From the NCBI RefSeq assembly GCF_002914525.1, contig NZ_LODW01000082.1:62001-126000 (forward strand): DNA of 64,000 bases. Direction: 5' to 3'. The translations under genes and the position numbers were made by a program. This document shows positions 28,555 through 35,601 of the stretch, piece by piece; position 1 is the stretch's first letter, and every line of letters begins with the position of its first letter. Below the pieces are notes generated by a model. It saw only the letters and a program-made list of their open reading frames with translations. It was not told the origin of the DNA and made no database searches. The stretch is from Rhizobium hidalgonense. Its GTDB lineage: Bacteria; Pseudomonadota; Alphaproteobacteria; Rhizobiales; Rhizobiaceae.

Positions 28555-29064
28555 ATGCCCGAAACCGCTGCCAAGACAAGAGATGATCTGTTTGCTTTCC
28601 TCGACGGGCTCGGCATTGCTCATAAGACGGTCGATCATGCGCCTGTCTTCACCGTGGCCGAATCGGTGGCGCTGCGGGACGAAATCCCCGGCGGCCACAC
28701 CAAGAATCTCTTTATCAAGGACAAGAAGGACAGGTATTTTCTGCTGACCGTGGAGGAAAATGCCGAGGTCGACCTCAAGCAGGTGCATGGTTTGATCGGC
28801 GGCTCCGGCCGGGTCTCCTTCGGCAGGGCTGAGAAGCTGATGGACTATCTCGGCGTCGCTCCCGGCGCGGTCACCGCCTTCGGCGCGATCAACGATACGG
28901 CAGGGAATGTCACCTTCGTGCTCGATGCCGATCTGATGCGCGAGGAGATCGTCAACTGCCATCCGCTGTCCAACGATGCGACGACCTCGATTGCGAGCAG
29001 CGATCTGATCCGTTTCATGGAGGCGACCGGACACAAGCCGCTTGTCTTGAAAGTAACGTCCTGA
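28555..29064 (+). CDS. YbaK/ProX-type aminoacyl-tRNA deacylase (prolyl-tRNA trans-editing, PrdX-like)
   Basis: A 169-residue single-domain YbaK/EbsC fold protein. It hydrolyses mischarged tRNA, in this subgroup most likely Ala-tRNA(Pro), complementing the editing-deficient alphaproteobacterial ProRS. Landmarks are KTVDHAPVFTVAES, the catalytic-lysine region GGHTKNLFIKDKK, and GAVTAFGAINDTAGNVTFVLD. I choose ATG 28555, giving MPETAAKTRDDL; an in-frame ATG at 28534 adds seven residues. The next gene is the thioredoxin-like cnoX. Confidence 0.88.
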   Translation: MPETAAKTRDDLFAFLDGLGIAHKTVDHAPVFTVAESVALRDEIPGGHTKNLFIKDKKDRYFLLTVEENAEVDLKQVHGLIGGSGRVSFGRAEKLMDYLGVAPGAVTAFGAINDTAGNVTFVLDADLMREEIVNCHPLSNDATTSIASSDLIRFMEATGHKPLVLKVTS

Positions 29065-29120
29065 CATACGATTTTAGCGCTACAATGATGCCGGCAGGAT
29101 CGGCGCGGCGGGAGACACCT

Positions 29121-30101
29121 ATGAGCGGCAGCGACAACCCCTATAACGGTTCCTTCGGAAATCAGATGACGGCGACAACAAGCTTCGGCGCTACGCCGGC
29201 ACCCGCGGCTGCGGCTGCGGCAGGCAGCTACATCACCGACACCACGACGGCGAATTTCGGCAAGGACGTCATCGAGGAATCGCGCAAGCAACCGGTGCTG
29301 GTCGATTTCTGGGCGCCCTGGTGCGGCCCGTGCAAGCAGCTGACTCCGGTATTGGAGAAGGTGGTCAACGAAGCCAAGGGCCGCGTCCGGCTGGTCAAGA
29401 TGAACATCGACGACCATCCCTCGATCGCCGGCCAGCTTGGCATCCAGTCTATCCCCGCCGTCATCGCCTTCGTCAACGGCCGCCCCGCCGACGGCTTCAT
29501 GGGCGCGGTGCCGGAAAGCCAGATCCAGCAGTTCATCGACCGCATCGCCGGCCCGGCCGGCGCCGACGAGGCGGCCGAGATCGAGGCCGTGCTCACCGAA
29601 GCGTCAGAACTGCTGGCCGCCGGCAATATCAATGAGGCCGCTCAGCTCTACGCCGCCGTGATGCAGGCCGATCCGGAAAACGCCAAGGCGATTGCCGGAA
29701 TGGCAGAATGCATGATTGCCGCAAACCAGCATGAGCGGGCGCGCGAAACCCTGGCTGATCTGCCGGAAGAGCTCGCGAAAGACGCCGGCATTCAGGCGGT
29801 GCTGAAAAAACTCGAACAGATCGAGGAAGCCCGCAAGCTCGGCGATCCCGTTGCGCTCGAACGCGATCTGGCTGCCAATCCCGGCGACCATGAGGCGCGG
29901 CTGAAGCTCGCCAAGATCCTCAATGTCGAAGGCCGACGCGACGAAGCAGCCGAGCACTTGCTGCTGATCATGCGCAAGGACCGGACCTTTGACGATGACG
30001 GCGCCCGCCGCCAGCTGCTGCAGTTCTTTGAGGTCTGGGGCTTCAAGGATCCGGCGACGGTTTCGGCCCGGCGCAAGCTTTCGGCGATGCTGTTCTCGTA
30101 A
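29121..30101 (+). CDS. Thioredoxin-TPR co-chaperone (CnoX/YbbN type)
   Basis: A 326-residue protein with a thioredoxin domain after a disordered Ala-rich N-terminus (residues 20-36). The active site is FWAPWCGPCKQL with Cys68 and Cys71. A C-terminal tetratricopeptide-like half follows (LLAAGNINEAAQLYAAVMQADP, ALERDLAANPGDHEARLKLAKI). This is the CnoX architecture, a chaperedoxin that protects substrates from oxidation and hands them to GroEL. Unlike E. coli CnoX (SxxC), the CGPC site is intact, so redox activity is expected. It lies between the deacylase and the Lon-N gene on the same strand. Confidence 0.88.
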   Translation: MSGSDNPYNGSFGNQMTATTSFGATPAPAAAAAAGSYITDTTTANFGKDVIEESRKQPVLVDFWAPWCGPCKQLTPVLEKVVNEAKGRVRLVKMNIDDHPSIAGQLGIQSIPAVIAFVNGRPADGFMGAVPESQIQQFIDRIAGPAGADEAAEIEAVLTEASELLAAGNINEAAQLYAAVMQADPENAKAIAGMAECMIAANQHERARETLADLPEELAKDAGIQAVLKKLEQIEEARKLGDPVALERDLAANPGDHEARLKLAKILNVEGRRDEAAEHLLLIMRKDRTFDDDGARRQLLQFFEVWGFKDPATVSARRKLSAMLFS

Positions 30102-30226
30102 GCGCGCCAGGCCCCATTCCGGCCGACATGCATTAAGTTTCGAGTATCTGCCCTTGCGTTTTTGGAGGAGGGCACCACATTCTCGTGAGGACGGGCATGC
30201 CCGTTACAAGAATGCGGGACGGTTTC

Positions 30227-30898
30227 ATGCAAGTCGGGAATGCCAGATACCTGAAGCCGGGCGATCTGCCTGATACGATCGCCGTCTTCCCACTGACCGG
30301 TGCCCTGCTTCTGCCGGCCGGGCAACTTCCGCTCAACATTTTCGAGCCGCGTTATCTGGCGATGCTGGATGCAGCCCTGACGGGAAACCGGCTGGTCGGC
30401 ATGGTGCAGCCGGCGCTCGGCGAACACGAGGACAAGGGCGGCGATCCCCACCTTGCCGCTGTCGGCTGCCTCGGCCGCATCACCTCCTTTGCCGAGACCG
30501 GCGACGGGCGCTATATCGTATCGCTGACCGGCGTCTGCCGCTTTCGGCTGCTGGAGGAGAAAGCTACCAGCGACCCCTTCCGCACCTTCCGTATCGCCCC
30601 GTTCATCGCCGATCTATCGGCCGCAAACGAGGAGGAGGCGGTCGACCGCGCCGCACTTCTGACCGCCTTCAAGGCCTATCTCGATGCCAATAAGCTGGAA
30701 GCCGACTGGGAGAGCGTCGAGCGGGCGAGCAATCTGACGCTCGTCAATTCGCTGGCGATGATGTCGCCGTTCGGCCCGGCTGAAAAACAGGCGCTGCTGG
30801 AGGCGCCCGATCTGAAGACGCGGGCCGAAACGCTGATCGCCATTACCGAGATCGTGCTGGCGCGTGTCTTCGGTGACTCCGACACGGTTCTGCAGTAG
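30227..30898 (+). CDS. LON peptidase substrate-binding domain protein
   Basis: A 223-residue protein comprising only the N-terminal domain of Lon (PUA-like fold), without ATPase or protease parts. Typical blocks are VFPLTGALLLPAGQLPLNIFEPRYLAML, the GRITSFAETGDGRYIVSLTGVCRFRL strand pair and LVNSLAMMSPFGPAEKQALLE. I prefer ATG 30227 (MQVGNARYLKPGDLP), the conserved family start with GGGACGG upstream; ATG 30212 and 30197 and GTG 30185 are also in frame. Function is unknown. Trm112 follows 9 bp later. Confidence 0.85.
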   Translation: MQVGNARYLKPGDLPDTIAVFPLTGALLLPAGQLPLNIFEPRYLAMLDAALTGNRLVGMVQPALGEHEDKGGDPHLAAVGCLGRITSFAETGDGRYIVSLTGVCRFRLLEEKATSDPFRTFRIAPFIADLSAANEEEAVDRAALLTAFKAYLDANKLEADWESVERASNLTLVNSLAMMSPFGPAEKQALLEAPDLKTRAETLIAITEIVLARVFGDSDTVLQ

Positions 30899-30907
30899 AC
30901 TTCGGCC

Positions 30908-31096
30908 ATGGACGAAAAACTCAGCCGCGTCGATCCGAAACTGCTCGAACTCTTGGTCTGCCCGCTCTCCAAGGGCCGGCTTTCCTATGATCGCGAACAC
31001 AATGAGCTCGTTTCGGAAAAGGCGCAGCTCGCCTATCCGATCCGCGACGGCATTCCGATCATGCTGGTGTCCGAAGCCCGTCGCCTCGACGAGTAA
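30908..31096 (+). CDS. Trm112 family protein
   Basis: A 62-residue protein with the Trm112/YcaR zinc-ribbon-like fold: LLELLVCPLSKGRLSYD, then LAYPIRDGIPIMLVSEARRL. Members activate or stabilise methyltransferases acting on tRNA, rRNA or release factors; bacterial partners are poorly known. Only one Cys remains, as in many bacterial forms. It begins 9 bp after the Lon-N gene and is surely co-transcribed. Confidence 0.9.
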   Translation: MDEKLSRVDPKLLELLVCPLSKGRLSYDREHNELVSEKAQLAYPIRDGIPIMLVSEARRLDE

Positions 31097-31116
31097 CCTG
31101 TTTCCTTAAACCTGCT

Positions 31117-32331
31117 TCAGATCGTCTGGCCGGCCAGCAGCCGCGGATTGTCCTTTGCCGTCGTTCCGGCCGCCTGGCCGATGAAGAAGGATTTGAGGCG
31201 CGGCAGCCGGTCGACGATGCCGAGGCCGACGTCGCGGGCGATGCGAATCGGCGTTGCGTCGTTGGAGAATAGCCGGTTCAGCACGTCGGTCGTCATGCCC
31301 ATGCGGAACGTGTCGAAGCGCCGCCAGGTCTGGTAACGCTCGAGAATGTTGATCGAGCCGATATCGAGGCCGAGGCGATCGGCCTCGACAATCGTTTCGG
31401 CGAGTGCTGCCACATCCTTGAAGCCGAGATTGAGGCCCTGGCCGGAAATCGGGTGAATGCCGTGGGCGGCGTCGCCGGCCAAGGCAAAACGCGGTGCGAC
31501 GAAGGCGCGGGCGAGCGTCAGGCCGAGCGGGAAGGCACGCTTGTCGCCGATCACCTTCAACGCTCCGAGCTTGTGGCCGAAGCGGCGTTCGAGCTCTTCC
31601 TCGAAAACCAGATCGTCGGCGGCGACCAGCCGGTCGGCATCGTGCGTGCGCTCCGTCCAGACCAGGGAGGAACGGTTGTTCTTCAGCGGCAGGATGGCAA
31701 AAGGCCCGGCCGGCAGGAAATGCTCCTCGGCGCAGCCCTCATGCGGCCGCTCGTGTTCGACTGTGGCAACGATGCCGGACTGGCCGTAGTTCCAGGTGAC
31801 GGTCTTGATGCCGGCGAGATCGCGCAGCGTCGAGCGCACGCCGTCGCAGGCAACCAGCAGCCGGCTTTCCAGCGTGCTGCCGTCCGAAAGCGTGACGGTG
31901 ACATGGGTGTCGTCGGTCTTCATTTCGGTGGCGCTCAGCCCGTGGCGGATCTCGATGCCAAGCCGCTCGCAGAGGCCGCGCAGGGCTGCGACCATTGTCA
32001 CGTTCGGTATCATGTGGGCAAAAGGCCGGCCTTCAGCCACTTCGCCGTCGAAGGTCAGAAACACCGGGCGCACCGGATCGGAGGTCTTGGAGTCGGTGAC
32101 GATCATCTTGGTGATCGGCTGGGCTTCCGGCTCGATCTCGTTCCAGATGCCGAAGACCTCGAGCATCTTCGCCGCCGCCGCGATGACCGCCGAAGCGCGG
32201 GTATCGTTCTTCCAGACATGCTCCGGGGCCGCCTCGACAACGGCGACATTCAGATGCGGTGCTGCCTGTTTGACCGCGACAGCGGCGGAAAGGCCGACAT
32301 AACCCCCGCCCACAACCAGCATATCAAGCAT
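31117..32331 (-). CDS. Ubiquinone biosynthesis flavoprotein hydroxylase (UbiH/UbiF/UbiL family)
   Basis: A 404-residue class A flavin monooxygenase. It has the FAD motif MLVVGGGYVGLSAAVAVKQ at the N-terminus, the DG motif in LLVACDGVRSTLRDL and the signature GDAAHGIHPISGQGLNLGFKD. The last is diagnostic of the ubiquinone hydroxylases. Alphaproteobacteria use UbiL and related members for C1, C5 or C6 hydroxylation; which position cannot be told from sequence. Divergent from tesB with a 16-bp palindrome between the two. Confidence 0.88.
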   Translation of the reverse strand: MLDMLVVGGGYVGLSAAVAVKQAAPHLNVAVVEAAPEHVWKNDTRASAVIAAAAKMLEVFGIWNEIEPEAQPITKMIVTDSKTSDPVRPVFLTFDGEVAEGRPFAHMIPNVTMVAALRGLCERLGIEIRHGLSATEMKTDDTHVTVTLSDGSTLESRLLVACDGVRSTLRDLAGIKTVTWNYGQSGIVATVEHERPHEGCAEEHFLPAGPFAILPLKNNRSSLVWTERTHDADRLVAADDLVFEEELERRFGHKLGALKVIGDKRAFPLGLTLARAFVAPRFALAGDAAHGIHPISGQGLNLGFKDVAALAETIVEADRLGLDIGSINILERYQTWRRFDTFRMGMTTDVLNRLFSNDATPIRIARDVGLGIVDRLPRLKSFFIGQAAGTTAKDNPRLLAGQTI

Positions 32332-32362
32332 CGCGCCACTCCCGTACCCTGTACCTCAGATG

Positions 32363-32378
32363 TGATCTATATAGATCA
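32363..32378. promoter_or_regulatory. Perfect 16-bp palindrome between ubiH-like and tesB genes
   Basis: TGATCTATATAGATCA is a perfect inverted repeat in the 84-bp divergent intergenic region, 32 bp from the ubiH-like start and 38 bp from the tesB start. It looks like an operator for a dimeric regulator, which I cannot name. GATC is also a methylation site in many bacteria but CcrM in this group uses GANTC. Confidence 0.45.
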
Positions 32379-32415
32379 TCGCCACTTCACTTCCTACCGC
32401 CGGGAGACATACAAA

Positions 32416-33300
32416 ATGACGCGCGAGACATCAGGGCCTTCGGCAATGGAGACGCTGCTTTCGACGCTCGACCTGGAGCCGATCGAGGTCGATATTTTTC
32501 GCGGCCGCAGCCCTCAGGCCGGCTGGCAGCGGGTCTTCGGCGGCCAGGTGATCGGCCAGGCGCTGATGGCGGCGCAGCGGACCATCGAGGGTGAGCGTTT
32601 CGTGCATTCGCTGCATGCCTATTTCATGCGGCCCGGCGACCCCTCGGTGCCGATCATCTATCAGGTGGAGCGCATCCGCAACGGATCGAGCTTCAATACC
32701 CGGCGCGTCGTCGCCATCCAGCATGGCAAGGCGATCTTCACGCTGTCGGCTTCCTTCCAGGTGGAGGAGCCGGGCTTCGATCACCAGATCGCCATGCCCG
32801 AGGTCCAGATGCCGGAAGCGCTGCTCGGCGAACAGCAGATCAAGGAGCAGTATCTGACGCATGCGCCGGAGGCGATCCGAAAATACTGGCAGCGCGAGCG
32901 GCCGATCGAGATCCGCCCCGTCTCGCTGACGCATTATTTTTCCGACAGGAAGCTCGACCCCAGACAGGACGTCTGGGTACGCGCCACTGGCCCGGTTCCC
33001 GACGACCGGCTCTATCAGGCGGCAGTGCTTGCCTATGTCTCGGATATGACGCTGCTCGATACCTCACTTTATGCGCATGGCACCTCGATCTTCGACCAGA
33101 GCCTGCAGGTGGCGAGCCTCGATCATTCCATGTGGTTCCACAGGCCCTGCAAGCTCGACGACTGGCTACTCTATACCCAGGACAGTCCCTCGGCTTCGGG
33201 CGCCAGAGGGCTGACCCGGGGCAGCCTCTTTACCCGATCGGGTGAATTGATCGCCTCGGTTGCGCAGGAGGGTTTGATTCGGAAAAAGGCAAATGAATAA
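32416..33300 (+). CDS. tesB: Acyl-CoA thioesterase II
   Basis: A 294-residue double hotdog thioesterase hydrolysing acyl-CoA to free acid and CoA. The first hotdog carries GRSPQAGWQRVFGGQVIGQAL and HSLHAYFMRPGDPSVPIIY. The second has AVLAYVSDMTLLDTSL, whose Asp is the catalytic residue region of TesB, and SLDHSMWFHRPCKLDDWLLY. The frame is open far upstream, but ATG 32416 is the family start. It is divergent from the ubiH-like gene. Confidence 0.93.
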   Translation: MTRETSGPSAMETLLSTLDLEPIEVDIFRGRSPQAGWQRVFGGQVIGQALMAAQRTIEGERFVHSLHAYFMRPGDPSVPIIYQVERIRNGSSFNTRRVVAIQHGKAIFTLSASFQVEEPGFDHQIAMPEVQMPEALLGEQQIKEQYLTHAPEAIRKYWQRERPIEIRPVSLTHYFSDRKLDPRQDVWVRATGPVPDDRLYQAAVLAYVSDMTLLDTSLYAHGTSIFDQSLQVASLDHSMWFHRPCKLDDWLLYTQDSPSASGARGLTRGSLFTRSGELIASVAQEGLIRKKANE

Positions 33301-33304
33301 ATAA

Positions 33305-33340
33305 TGTGCAACTTTGAAAATTTGCGCATTATTTATGCGC
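33305..33340. promoter_or_regulatory. Candidate NtrC upstream activating sites
   Basis: Two imperfect inverted repeats overlap here: TGTGCAA-N10-TTGCGCA (33305-33328) and GCGCAT-TATTT-ATGCGC (33324-33340). They lie about 100 bp before a sigma-54-type promoter in front of glnK-amtB. The TGC..GCA half sites resemble NtrC sites, though not the exact consensus. Confidence 0.45.
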
Positions 33341-33422
33341 TTATTGGCCGGTCATTTGCCTGATTTTTGGCATGCTTCCATATAAGTGTTACTTTTCAAT
33401 ACGTTATACCTCATCTCGAATC

Positions 33423-33438
33423 TGGCACGCCCTTTGAA
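33423..33438 (+). promoter_or_regulatory. Sigma-54 type promoter of glnK-amtB
   Basis: TGGCACG-CCCT-TTGAA matches the -24/-12 RpoN consensus TGGCACG-N4-TTGCA except for GA in place of GC at -12, with the invariant ten-base spacing after GG. It sits 85 bp before the glnK start codon. Nitrogen-limited activation by NtrC is the known control of this operon in rhizobia. Confidence 0.7.
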
Positions 33439-33522
33439 TGTATATCGCCGGTCGCTGTTCAGGAACGTCAGCGGCAAGGAGAGTCGGCTCCGTGCCGAGG
33501 ATAACGAAGGATGGGAAACCAG

Positions 33523-33861
33523 ATGAAAATTGTGATGGCTATTATCAAGCCGTTCAAGCTCGATGAGGTCCGCGAAGCTCTTACGGCGATCGGCATTCAG
33601 GGGCTGACCGTGACCGAAGTGAAGGGCTACGGCCGCCAGAAGGGGCATACCGAAATCTATCGCGGCACCGAATATGCGGTCAGCTTCCTGCCGAAGCTCA
33701 AGATCGAAATCGCCGTTGCCTCGGAACTCGTCGACAGGGCGGTCGAAGCCATCGCGGCGTCGGCCAAGACCGGTCAGATCGGCGACGGCAAAATTTTCGT
33801 CTATTCGATCGATCATGCCGTGCGCATCCGTACGGGCGAAACCGATTCAGAAGCGCTGTAA
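33523..33861 (+). CDS. glnK: PII nitrogen regulatory protein GlnK
   Basis: A 112-residue PII protein with the full signature: MKIVMAIIKPFKLDEVREAL, the T-loop YGRQKGHTEIYRGTEY with uridylylation site Tyr51, and the B-loop TGQIGDGKIFVYSI. It senses 2-oxoglutarate, ATP and ADP and gates AmtB. ATG 33523 is the conserved start; a frame-matched ATG at 33511 would add four residues. amtB starts 25 bp downstream, the universal glnK-amtB pairing that distinguishes it from glnB. Confidence 0.95.
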   Translation: MKIVMAIIKPFKLDEVREALTAIGIQGLTVTEVKGYGRQKGHTEIYRGTEYAVSFLPKLKIEIAVASELVDRAVEAIAASAKTGQIGDGKIFVYSIDHAVRIRTGETDSEAL

Positions 33862-33886
33862 GCGGCGGACCAAGGAGCTTTTTTCA

Positions 33887-35317
33887 ATGTCGACTTCGAA
33901 GTTTTCTTCCCCCTTTGCGCTGATCGGCGTAGCAACGGCTGCGCTTCTGGCGCCGGTTGTCGCTTTCGCGCAGGAGGCTGCGCCCGCCGCCGCCACCGCT
34001 GCTGCCGCTCCTGCCTTCACCATGGACAAGGGTGACAATGCCTGGATGCTCATTTCCTCGGCACTCGTCCTGCTGATGACCATCCCCGGCCTTGCGCTGT
34101 TCTACGGCGGCCTCGTGCGCGCCAAGAACATGCTCTCCGTGCTGATGCAGGTGTTCATGATCACCGCCGTCGTGGCGCTGCTCTGGGTCACCTACGGCTA
34201 TTCGCTCGCCTTCACCGACGGCGGCTCGCTGAACAGCTTCGTCGGCGGCTTCTCCAAGGCCTTCCTCGCCGGCGTGAACACATCGTCGCTGGCCGAAACC
34301 TTCTCGAAGGGCGTCGCCATTCCGGAATACACCTTCATCGTCTTCCAGATGACTTTCGCCTGCATCACGCCCGGCCTGATCGTCGGCGCATTCGCCGAGC
34401 GTATCAAGTTCTCGGCCGTCATGCTCTTCGTCGTGCTCTGGGTCACCTTCATCTACTTCCCGATGGCACACATGGTCTGGTTCTGGGGCGGTCCGAGCTC
34501 TTACACCTCGCCGGCCGGTCTGATCTTCTCCTATGGCGCAATCGACTTCGCCGGCGGCACGGTCGTTCACATCAATGCCGGTATCGCCGGTCTCGTCGGC
34601 GCCATCATGCTCGGCAAGCGCACGGGCTATAAGAAGGAAATTATGGCTCCGCATTCGATGACGCTGACCATGGTCGGCGCCTCGCTTCTCTGGGTCGGCT
34701 GGTTCGGCTTCAATGCCGGCTCCAACCTCGAAGCCAATGGCTATGCCTCGCTTGCCTTTATCAACACCTTCGTTGCGACTGCAGCTGCCGCCGTCTCCTG
34801 GTGCATTGTCGAAAGCCTTACCCGCGGCAAGGCCTCGATGCTTGGCGGTGCTTCCGGTGCGGTTGCCGGTCTGGTTGCCATCACCCCGGCAGCAGGTTTT
34901 GCCGGCCCGATGGGCTCGATCGTTCTCGGCCTGATCGTTTCGCCGGTCTGCTACTTCTTCGTTGATGTCGTGAAGAACAAGTTCAACTACGACGACAGCC
35001 TCGACGTCTTCGGCGTGCATTGCATCGGCGGCATCCTCGGCGCCCTCGGCACCGGGATCCTCGTCAACCCGGCGCTCGGCGGTGCAGGCATCGTCGATTA
35101 TTCGACGGCCGATTTCGCTGCCTCCTATGCCGGCACGGCAACCCAGGTGCTGGCCCAGGCCAAGGGCGTGCTGACGACGCTGCTGTGGTCGGGCATCGGC
35201 TCGGCGATCCTCTACAAGATCGTCGACGTCGTCATCGGCCTGCGCGTCAGCGTCGAAGCCGAGCGCGAAGGCCTCGACCTTTCGACCCACGGCGAAGCTG
35301 CCTACCACTCTTCCTGA
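33887..35317 (+). CDS. amtB: Ammonium transporter AmtB
   Basis: A 476-residue inner-membrane channel with an N-terminal signal sequence ending near VVAFA-QEAAP, then eleven predicted membrane helices. Hallmarks are NAWMLISSALVLLMTIPGLALFYGGLVR, the Phe gate region FQMTFACITPGLIVGAFAER, the AmtB family core GGTVVHINAGIAGLVGA (pore His) and DDSLDVFGVHCIGGILGALGTG (second pore His). CAAGGAGC precedes the start. It is co-transcribed with glnK, whose product plugs it when nitrogen is ample. Confidence 0.97.
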   Translation: MSTSKFSSPFALIGVATAALLAPVVAFAQEAAPAAATAAAAPAFTMDKGDNAWMLISSALVLLMTIPGLALFYGGLVRAKNMLSVLMQVFMITAVVALLWVTYGYSLAFTDGGSLNSFVGGFSKAFLAGVNTSSLAETFSKGVAIPEYTFIVFQMTFACITPGLIVGAFAERIKFSAVMLFVVLWVTFIYFPMAHMVWFWGGPSSYTSPAGLIFSYGAIDFAGGTVVHINAGIAGLVGAIMLGKRTGYKKEIMAPHSMTLTMVGASLLWVGWFGFNAGSNLEANGYASLAFINTFVATAAAAVSWCIVESLTRGKASMLGGASGAVAGLVAITPAAGFAGPMGSIVLGLIVSPVCYFFVDVVKNKFNYDDSLDVFGVHCIGGILGALGTGILVNPALGGAGIVDYSTADFAASYAGTATQVLAQAKGVLTTLLWSGIGSAILYKIVDVVIGLRVSVEAEREGLDLSTHGEAAYHSS

Positions 35318-35429
35318 TCACAGGGGATTGCGGCGCCCGGCAGAAGGGCGCCGCTTCACGGCCCGTCGCGGCCTGTATCGAGCTTGTCCGGGCTAGACCC
35401 GGAAAAGCTCTAACCATAGACCGCATTTA

Positions 35430-35459
35430 GCCCGGACCTTTCAAGGTTCGGGCCTTTTT
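35430..35459 (+). terminator. Rho-independent terminator after glnK-amtB
   Basis: GCCCGGACC and GGTTCGGGC form a stem with a TTTCAA loop, followed by CTTTTTC. It is about 110 bp after the amtB stop. An additional GC-rich hairpin (CGGCGCCC/GGGCGCCG, around 35333-35355) precedes it without a T tract. Confidence 0.85.
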
Positions 35460-35601
35460 CATTTCCCTGTCGGGAATGCACGCCCAGGCCTGCATGGTTA
35501 ACATCGCTTTAACCCGGCTCTGATTAGGTAGAGCGGACGCATTTTGGCATGGCGAAGCATCGGTGATTCGCATGCCCTCAGGCATTGGACGGGTTAGACA
35601 C

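Noticed and set aside
31453..32415. Long upstream extension of the tesB frame
   Set aside because: It runs antisense through the ubiH-like gene; TesB proteins start at the ATG at 32416.
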